Positions 49,369 to 59,700 of a stretch of 64,000 nt of DNA are shown here, piece after piece; within the stretch, counting starts at the first letter, position 1, and each line of letters starts with the position of its first letter. The position numbers were made by a program, and so were the translations under genes. The stretch lies in assembly GCA_039566865.1 (NCBI GenBank), contig CM076949.1, positions 1,488,001-1,552,000 of the forward strand, read 5' to 3'. The stretch is from Aurelia coerulea (lineage: Eukaryota > Cnidaria > Scyphozoa > Semaeostomeae > Ulmaridae). Below the pieces are notes generated by a model. It did no database searches, was not told the DNA's origin, and saw only the letters and a program-made list of their open reading frames with translations.

Positions 49369-49555
49369 CAGGGGTGATGCCAAGGGAGGGCTAGGAGGGC
49401 TACAGCCCCCTCATCAGAAGCATCTAGCCCCCCCCCCATCAGTTGTCGGAGGAAATTTGGCAAAATGACATATAAAAACTGCATTTTCTAGCCATTTTAG
49501 CCCCCCTGTCGGAAGCTCCAGCCCCTCTGTCGGAAGATTCCTGGTGCCACCCCTG
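49369..49555. mobile_element. Short hAT-like MITE with 8-bp target duplication (7 of 8)
   Basis: The ends are CAGGGGTGATGCCA and TGGTGCCACCCCTG (inverted). The flanks are CTCTCCCC (49361-49368) and CTCTCCCT (49556-49563). 187 bp with C-rich interior repeats. Confidence 0.7.
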
Positions 49556-50640
49556 CTCTCCCTTTGAGCATGAGAATTGAATGTTTCCACCATAATTTTT
49601 AGCTCCTCAAAACCTGGAGATATTTTAGTCGGCATATACACCCAAACATCTGGAGAGTAGATTTCTTCACAAAAATTGGGAAATTTCAAGCAGTTTTTTG
49701 TCCTGGTTGTGCTTTATGAAGGTGAAGTAAAATTAAGAAAAATCTTCATGGGTTTCTTTTGTCTTCTTCACTTATCATCATTTGATTGGTCCATGAAAAT
49801 GAGGCGTTGGAGGTGCTCAGCCAGGCCATGAGCAAAAATTGATGGAAGCATTTTATTCCTATGCTCTCCCCCAGTTCCTTTTGCAAAATGCCCCCCCCCT
49901 GTGAAAATAGAAAATTCAAAAACCAACAGGAATTAGTGATTTTGATTACCAGATAGAAATGCTGGTTTTGCTTGGAAAGAATGCTGGAAGTTTTGAATAG
50001 AAATTTGTTAGCATTGCCTAAGAATTCTTAGGCATGAAGAGGTCAATGAGACAAGCTGCAAGGTTGCAGCAAGAGTTAGTTTGCTGGAATCTGATTGCTA
50101 GGCTACAAAACTGCATATTCACAAACATGCCATATTTTTTTGTAATTCACCAGGCACATTCTCTGGTAAGCTTTCATGGTACAATGTCTTGCATTTGAAA
50201 GTTTTTTGTTGTGCATTCATTCAAGGCTGGTAAAGTTAGATAATAGCAATTGTTTTATCATAATAACTTATCTTTGTTATAGTTGTCATTATCAATCTTT
50301 GTCATAGTTATTCTTCAGAGCTGTTCAAAATAAGCAGGTCATAAATTTCATGAATTTTTCATTGAAGTCAGTTATGAGAGAAACTCATTATCTCTTTATG
50401 AAGTTTTGACATTGTCTGAACAATAAATGAGAAGGCAAAAGTATTGAATCCCTTTTTGAAACTTATCTGAATACTGTAAGGTCTGCTTATAAAATCTTCA
50501 CCAAAGATAAAATGTTGCTATGGACAATACTAAATTTATGCTAACTGCGTTTTAGTCAATATTTTTTCATACATTTAAGCTTTCCGTTTTGATCAATTTC
50601 ATGCAAAGCATTTGCTGAAAAGTTTGTTCTTTCTTTCTGC
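49556..50640. other. Upstream region of SPPL3; nothing recognised
   Basis: AT-rich sequence without a clear promoter element. It ends in a pyrimidine tract and splice acceptor at 50641-50642, so its right part is intron if the first SPPL3 exon is non-coding. Confidence 0.45.
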
Positions 50641-50642
50641 AG
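50641..50642 (+). promoter_or_regulatory. Splice acceptor in the SPPL3 5' leader
   Basis: GTTCTTTCTTTCTGCAG is a strong acceptor 65 bp before the ATG. It implies an upstream non-coding exon, or trans-splicing of a leader. The sequence cannot tell these apart. In-frame codons before the ATG include a stop (TAA at 50702-50704). Confidence 0.55.
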
Positions 50643-50707
50643 TATCATTTCACGAAAGGTCCTGAATTGTCCAGTCACATTTTGAGTACAAATCTTAAGA
50701 ATAAATA

Positions 50708-53700
50708 ATGGCTACTCCAGACTTGATTGCATCAAAGATGAGTGCAGCAGCAGACACAATTGGAAATTCAGCACCTGCAGCAGGAGATGTAAACTGGTAA
50801 ATCCTATTTTTGATGATTTATTCTATAGATTTTTAACAGTTACTTGGCAAAGCAGAAAGTGTGTAAAATAGCATCATTGTGCATTCTGACTTATTACTCT
50901 GACTTAAAATATTGTCTGTGACATTGCCTAATTTCATGGTCTGTTGTGGTACATGGAGCTAGAGGAACTCAAATGTTACGACATTTTGTGCGTGTGCACT
51001 GTTTCCGCCCTGTGGTATACCTACAGATTGTAAGACATTTACATCAACAATTGATGAGATATTCTTAAGAAATCGTAAGTTTTAAGACTAAGAAATCTGT
51101 TCAAAAAATCTTTCTGAAAAATTGTGCATGATTTTTTCAAAAGAAGATGATTTAGCAATTTATGTCTTTCTATCATATTTTTTCATCTTTATTCCAGGAT
51201 GATGTCTTTACTTGACACTTCAAGACTGGCTACTTTGGTAGTGTCAATTTCCTTGATCATTTACGGGAGTTTTCGGTAAGTCTTGCAAGACAGAATTTAA
51301 GATATCAATCTCTTGCAGAGAGATTGTCAGTTATAAACATGTGACTATTGTATGTAGTATGGATTGATGATCAATGAAACTGACTATCATGTAATTTTAC
51401 AAAGAACATGTGTTGTTTGGAAAGATTGAAACAATAAGCAGTTATTTATTATACTTCAAGTCAACAGATGAATTATCTGACCTCTGTCCATACTGTTGCA
51501 ATTGTTTATTAAATGTTTTGTTTATTTCCAGCGCAATCCGGACAGATAAAAACAATGATGCGTCTGAAGATGAAGAGTCAAACTCACTTGGACTCCTTTG
51601 GGAGCATGGTATGAACATTCATTATTTATGTTACCTTTGTAAGAAACTGCTTATATAAGAAACTCATCTCTCAGATCTCCAAAAAAATTAAGAAACTCCA
51701 TTACTGGGAAATATAACTTAAGAAACTATTTTTTAAGCAATGAAATACTTAGCATCATTTTATTTTATTTTCACTTGTTTCCTGTATCATATTACTTGAA
51801 AAGGTACTGTAGAAAGGCTTCAAACAACTTTGTTTTGAAATGTTTACAAAGGACACAGGTAGTAAACATGAAGATTGTTATTGAACCTACAAGAAATTTG
51901 TCGGGAACTTTGAGTACTCTAAAGCTGATAATTTAAGAAAATTTCCGTATTTGGCTCAAATTCTTAATAGTTTCTTATGAAACAAAATACACGTACCAGT
52001 TTGTAACCAATCTCATATTTCACCATCTTCCTAATTTATAACTGAATATGTACTGTACCATAGCCAAGAAAAGGTGAACTAAGATTCGCTTCTTCAAAAG
52101 TTGATGATGACCAAATATTACTTTTTTACAGCACCAACTTGAACAAAAATTTAAAAAAATATGTTCAAGATCTGATGAATTTATGGTAAGCAAAGGCCGT
52201 GCACACACTCACATGACTAGAATTTGTTACATTATGATATGAATTATGAGCCATATGAAAGACTGCAAATCTTTCTAAACATTAGAATTCTTAGGCACGA
52301 AAACCATGTTGATGTGTGCAAGACTGTATGGTTTGGCTTTAAGAAAATTCAATGTCCATGTTTAATGTTATCATTTAAGATTTGTTCTTGTTTTATTTCA
52401 GGTCATACAATTGAATCTGTTCAGGCATTACTTCTTCCCTTTGGTGCTTCAATCAGTTTACTGATCATGTTCTTCTTCTTTGATTCACTTCAACTATTAT
52501 TCACACTTATGACAGCAGGTAAGTTACCAGAACTATCCATTTCTATGATCCAGCAAATATGGTCAATGTAACCTAATGACTGTCAGCAGTAGGCACTATA
52601 ATTTGCTTTTTCAGGCCCGGATGTTTTATCCAGCCTGGGGTATATTACTTTTTTCACTTTCTCCGGATTTATGGAAATATAGACTTTCTCAGCTTTTTCC
52701 GGATTTATGGGGTATGCTTTTCAGAAATGTTTTTGGATTTATGGGTGGTACTTTTGAGTTCTGAATGCCACAACCCCGCACTATTTAACTTAAGTTGCCC
52801 CTTGGGTATATGACTTAATCTTGAGCTGAAATCCAGAATTAGATTCTGAGAAGTTTTGTAAAGTCTTTCTCTTGTTTGTTGAGCTGAAAGGAAGTTTTGT
52901 AAAATTTTGGTCTCAAAAACGCTGATTTATCGAAATTTCTAAAGACTTTCAGGATCTAAAAGTCAATTGTATAATCTTGCTGCATTGTGGTAGTAATATC
53001 CATCTGGGAAATTCATCAAGCCATAGACTGCCAAATTTATTGTTTTGAAAGCCAGTCCCTAAGAAGTTTTGCAAAGCAACAAGCAAGCTCAATGATAAGT
53101 AAATCCTATGTCAATGGTTTTTTTGCTTTCTGTATTGATGTTCTTTTTTCTGCAGTGTTAGCAACAGTGGCATTCTCATTCCTTTTGCTGCCTTTATGTC
53201 AGTATTTGACCGCTCCATGTTTCAACCCAAATGTCAAGTAAGTTCCTTTTCAGTATTTTCATTCCTAATACAGCAGTATTTACACTTGTAACTCTTTGAT
53301 GTTATGAAAATGCAGTTTTAGTTTGCCTTTGTATTCATATGAAATCTTTTGGGCTATTTTGTTCAATGATGATTAACTCTGTGATGTTTTGATGTTGTGT
53401 TCCATTTTTAGACTTGATTCCATTACAGCTTTCCTAGTAGGAAAGTGAAAAACTGTAATCAATATGAAGCTAGAAAAATGTCCAACTTTATGCATAGATG
53501 ACAACAAATTTTGCCTGTATGTCTTTCTAGCATAGGTTTCAAATCTTTGTCTCGGTGTAAAAAGGTGGGTGTAAAATTCAATGACCTATTTCTTCTGATT
53601 GAATGGCTTGAAAGAAACTTTAGATACTTATCTATAATTCTACCGTTGGACTTTTCAGAAATTTTGAATATTTTTGGAAATTACAGCGTATCTTACATTT

Positions 53701-56700
53701 CAACTCATTTGAGGATGTGACGTCATGAAATTTCTAAATCATAAACCAGATGAGTAACAGGCTGTTGCTTGATACTATATTGTAGGCATTCATAAACTAT
53801 GGTGTTCTTCGGAATTACTTCATGTTACGTCAAACAGTTTAGAAATCACGATGGTTTTAAGTTTTTTTGAAAATTTTTCTGGAATTCTAGAAAAAGAAGA
53901 AAAACACTCTAATTCTGAAAATATTGAAGATTTCAGAAAATTCCAATGGTAGAATTATAGAGAATTAGCTAAAGTTTCTTTGAAGTCATTCAGTACAAAG
54001 AAATAGGTCACTCAATTTTACACCAGCCTTTTTAAAGATTTGGAACCTATGCTTGTCTCTCTAGCATTGGGCGGCTGCCATCCTCCCAGCCCCTGGCTCC
54101 TATGCTTATACATCAATAATCTGAACTGATTTGCAGAGTTTCACTTGGAGTTTGTGGAAGATTCACATCAGCGGAAGTGATGTCGGTTGTTACATCATCA
54201 TTTATTGTTCTTATGTGGATTCTTACTGGTCATTGGCTATTGATGGATGGTATAGTTGCCTTTTGTCTTTAAAAAATCATTTACCAACTCACTGACAAGC
54301 CAAAGATTTGTATTAATTTACCTGTTTATATTGTTGCAGCTTGTAGTGCCTGTAGTGATTTTCATGTTTGGAAATGAATGATAAAAATTGTTGTGTCGTT
54401 TGAAATTGCAGATGTTTGTTTAAGAAATGAGGGATTTCGTATGTGAATTGAAAAGGAAAGAACCTAAAACATTGAATCTTTATACTCTATTGATACTTTT
54501 TTCTCCACAATTACTTTCTTCGTTTCCTATTTGTTTGGCATCCATTATAGATGGCTCATTTCAAAAATTCTACTTCTGCCGTTGAACCACTCAGTGACAA
54601 TGGTCTTGAGCAAGATAATGATTGGGGTACAAATAAATCAAACACTTCCAATAGATAGCCCGTTTTGCAATGTACGTCGATGTTTAAATCCCAAATCACC
54701 ACGAACAAGTTCTCTTTTTGCCCATTCATGTCGATTCTTTGGAAAACTTGATCGATGTTTTTGATCGTTTTCAGTCTTTTTCGAAAACTAACATTTTAGG
54801 AAATTCGCTTCTAGCTCTAAAACCTGAAAATGAAAAAAATTGCAAAAATCCCAGTATCTAATTCAGGCTTTCTGCTAACGATTAAGTCATAAATTTCCAA
54901 AATCGGACCTGTGTACAATTTATTGTGGCCTGCCAAACATGCATAGTTTATTTTGGCGCACCCGGTATTGTTTGCATTATTGTTTGGGCCATCTTTTGTT
55001 TCAATTGATGGTTTTGCAACCAACAATATACATCCAACGTTTCTGAAATCGGTACAAGAAAGTTAGAACGATAATGACGTAAACAATGATCTGTTCTATA
55101 GCTGAATTGGCATGATAAAACATCAAATGAGATTTCACCGTTTGCCTGAAAAACTAAATTCTAATTCTTTAAGACAGGTATCAAATGTCTTCTAATCATG
55201 CAGTGCTTAAGTAACCGAATATGAATTGAAAATCATTTCTTTTCTTTCAGCATTGGCTATGGCGTTATGTGTTGCTATGATTGCGTTCGTTAGATTGCCA
55301 AGTCTCAAAGTTTCTGTTTTGCTATTGTTTGGTCTTCTTTTGTATGATGTCTTTTGGGTGAGTGAAAACAGTCTATTTGTGATTCATTTTGATTGATCGA
55401 TTGATTGAATTGATTGATTGGCTGATTGGTTGATTTCACATATTTAAAGAGGGCTCCCTTACAGCCGAAGCTGTTTTACAACTGTCTTTGCTCCACCAAA
55501 AAAATTACAATATATCAGGTGTCCCAAAATGATGTATCATTCTTTGATTGCTTACCTGTCCATAACTAATGAACTGATTTTCAAACACTTTATTTTATTT
55601 GATTGCCTAAAGGCTAAATTGTATCTTAAGTTGTTGGTTGTGGTTTTACCAGTTTTTGAAAATCGGTTCATCTTTATGAACATACAAGCAATCAAACGAT
55701 AATACATCATTTTGGGACACCCGGTGCTTTGAATTGAAATTAACTACTATATTCATTATCAAAATTGTTCATCATCAAATTTGTTCATTATCAAATTTGT
55801 TCATTGCCAAATTGTCCATTTGATAACTTCTACTGCTCCATAACTCCCCAACCAAGGCTTCCATTTTAGTTTGCAATAGAAAGTGTTAGGATGAATTTAC
55901 GGCTTTACGTAACTTCAAATTTGAAATTGTCTTTTGTTTTGAGATCAATTATTCTTGGGTTTTAGCTATTACAATTAAAGTCTAGTATATACGGCTAGAA
56001 GATGGCCTAACTACTTAAAGAAGCAGACATCGATTTTGTCTGTTGCGTTTTTTTCTTTTCCAGTGCTGATTTGTTTCGCCCACTTAAGGGCATCTTCAGA
56101 GCAACACAGCTCACCCTGTATACTTCTAACCAAAGGATTTTTTGCTCCTAAAAAGGGTGTTGATTTATTCCATGAAATTCATGCATAGTTCAAAATAGTT
56201 TACTCTTTTTTACTTCCAGAATTAAAACATGCCTTCTATGTTTCAGGTATTTTTCTCTGAATATCTGTTCAATGTAAATGTCATGGTCAAAGTAGCTACG
56301 CAACCAGCTTTTAACCCGGTATGTTGTCTGTCCTTCCCTCCCTATGTTCTTTTGCTATTTTCAATTTCTTTCTTATTTAGATATGTCACAGAAATATTCT
56401 CTGAAATGGGCGCAAGAGGCAAGGGGGCCTAAGGAAGCTGCAGCCCCTCTAATCAGGAAAAATTGAATTTATCGTATTTTAGGCTCAATTCGCGCAGCAA
56501 AAATCTTATCTCAGTGAAGTCTCAAATCGTGGAGCGTTGTTGACACCTTTATTTTGAACGAAATGTGCATTCGATACTACCACCTTAATATTCATTAGAA
56601 GCTACTAGCTTCGCTCGTTCTCTCCTCCGGGGAGGTAATCCATTTACTACGCTTACAGTTAAGGTGGTAGCCTTTAATAGAAATTCAGGTGGTTGGATCG

Positions 56701-59700
56701 AATCGCATTTCGTTCAAAATAAATATATAGGCCCCTCCTTTCAAGCCAAAATCTTAAATAAGTCCCCCTCCCTATCAAGTCCTTCACTTATATCAACTAC
56801 CAGAGGTTACCAAAGGTTTTCTACTATTTAGCTAAACAATTTTTATATTAATTTTGATATGGTTTGGAATAAGAACTGTATTGAATTTCTGCATTTGACT
56901 CGTAAAATTGAATGTTGATTCCGCAAAATATGAGGTAAAAGAAGTAAAAAGATATCCTTTTTATCCTTGTAATTTGAATTTGTGAATGAGCCCCCCTCTG
57001 GAGTTTCCGAAATTGAATAAAGCCCCGGGGGCTGAAAAGGTCTTTTACGGTATTCATTTTAGCGATCACAGTTACCTTATGCCTGCGATTATTCTTTTAC
57101 TAATTAAGAAATTAATATACTTGGACAAGTCTAGAAAATATTGTAGCTACCCGTTCATTGTAGTTATTTACCCGTCACCCGCTCCGAGCACTAGAATATG
57201 ATTAGAAACCGCTTTAATGTCAGTCATTTTTTTGTATCTTTACAGGTGAATTCTTTGTCAAACAAAATTAATTACAATGTGCCTGGACCTTTAAAGAATT
57301 TTCCAAAGTTATCACTTCCAGGAAAATTGGTCTTCCCTAGGTAAGCTTCTATATGTTGTTTGTTATAGAATAGAATAGAATAGAATAGAATAGAATAGAA
57401 TAGAATAGAATAGAATATTTTCATTTCATTTTAAAATTGTTTACCCAGGGTACAAATTCAGTATAAATACTGTTTTACAATTGGCCCTGCAAAAAATTAC
57501 TTACAAAATTAAAGAATTATATACTACAAAATTTACAATAAAAAGAGCGGAATACGTCAAAATTAAAGATATATTAATTTACAGCGATACACCTCCATAT
57601 ATAAAAGGATTATTTTTCATTGATTTTGGACTTGAAGGCATTGATTGAGGGAGCCATCTTAAAGTGCATATGAAACGAATTTTTTTATTTTCGATAATAG
57701 TAAATTCGAAGTCGCTGATCACGAACATGTGGCTGAAAATTTCGAAAAGTAATTCGTTACTATGTTATTAGCTCTCAAAGCTGCGATTCAAGTGGTTACG
57801 GGGTCTGGGACCGATGCTGTGCTTTGACGTAATAGGTTTGTCAGTTCACAAAGAACATCGCGAGAACAAAGGCTTTTCGTAATACTGCCGGTCAGTGGCC
57901 TGTTGCACTTCGACGTTCTCGACGAGTCTGCTGAGGTTTTCAGAGGCAATTTTTTTTACATCCAAAGCATCAATACAACAGTACTTTGTGGAAGAACAAC
58001 CTTCGACTCTTGATGATTGGTTTTTGAGTCTTTTACCATGGGCTGTTGGCTTCATTAGCTGAAGATTCATCGATTGAAGTGGCTGGCCGTAGCGACACAC
58101 ACAGGCCAATATGATTGCTATGTCGAAGCGATTTGCTTGGTCTTGCTTACAGCATATTAGCAAATGGTAAGCTTATTTTAGTGAAGTGTTTAATAGCTAA
58201 AACGTAGAATAGCGAACAAGACTGTTATCCAACTTATGTAGAATGGCCTAATAATTTTTATTCGCGTTATGCAAGTCAGGGCGAGAGTCAGGGGACGTCA
58301 TTTCTGTCAACCAACGCACGATGCCGATGGGCCTGACAAAATTATTTGCGACAGCAGGTCAATTCCATTTGTAAACGCCTCTCAATTCAACGCTGAAAGA
58401 CTCCAATTCTTCTGGGAATGTTTTTTTTTGTCAAAATGTATTGAAGGATAAAGCTCTAACTCAGACTATTATCACCTTTAGTTTCTTGTTTTGAACAGTG
58501 GAATCACATAATTTTTCCCATGAGAAAGGCTGTTTGTAGACGTTTGATGATACAGAGGAGGCAGGTAAACAAACAGTTTGCAAAAATAATACCGTCTTCA
58601 AAAACATGAAAATAAACATCTTAGGAAACAGAAACTAATTATATCAAGATATTTGTAACTTGTTGATTGTGATCATTATCTTCATTTCTATTCCCTAGAA
58701 CACTCAATCAAGGCTACTCAAAACTCCAGCCACTGAAATTGTAGATGTTTGCATATCAAAATATGACACAAATAGCAAAGGCTGGATGCAAGGACTTTCC
58801 TGGTGGATGAGCAACACCTAAAGAACCTTAGTGGCATTTCTTTTCTCCTGTTAATAGTATAATCAGATACGATATGTCTTTTCCCTCTTTGATTGGATTC
58901 TATTCGTTGTCATCTGTTGTATACACATATTCTTTCATAAGAAACTAAGATTTTGGGCCAGAACTAAAAGTTTCTTAAGATTATCAGATTTTGAGCACTC
59001 AGAGTTTCTTACTAGTTTCCTAAAGGTTCCATAACAATCTTCATATTTACTCCCTGTTCCGCCCTGTTCCAGTCTGAACATTTCAACAAAGTTTTTTGAA
59101 GCCTTTCTAATGTTTAGACATTACTCAAGTACCTTTCGAATACTATGATACAGGAAACAAGTAAAAATAAAGTAAATATTTGTCAAGAAATTCCTTTATC
59201 AAAATAATTAATCTTAGTTATGTTTTCCCAGTACTAAGGTTACACGTATTTTTTCATAAGAAACTCAGACTCCCCAAAAAATTAAGAAACTCCAGCATGT
59301 TTTTCTCTTTCTCACTTGGTTCCTGTATCATATTATTCGAAAAGTACTTGACTAATGTCTAAACATTGGAAAGGCTTCAAAAAGCACCTTGTGTTGAAGT
59401 GTTCAAAAGGGCACAGATCACAGATAATTTTAAGAGACTTCCAGTACTGGCCCAAATTCTTAGTTCTTAATTTATAAGAAAAGTACGTGAAATAGAAAAC
59501 TATTGATAACCATGGTTTCAAATTTATTGCACCAATTTCAAGATTAAAAAATGGCTTCAACTGTTTTAAAAACCTTGCTCAAAACACAATGTCTTTGAGT
59601 CTGTCTTTGAGTCTGTGAGTTCTCAAGTACGTGATCCTCAACATATACAGTAACAGTGAATAAAGTCTCGCTTGCTTTTTGGTAGTTTCTGTCCATGTCC

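Noticed and set aside
57246..58821. SPPL3 alternative 3' end using exon 58499-58564 or 58699-58821
   Set aside because: From exon 9 (phase 2) both joins reach a stop within a few codons to 15 codons and would delete the GLGD catalytic motif; exon 61493-61538 fits the conserved sequence instead.
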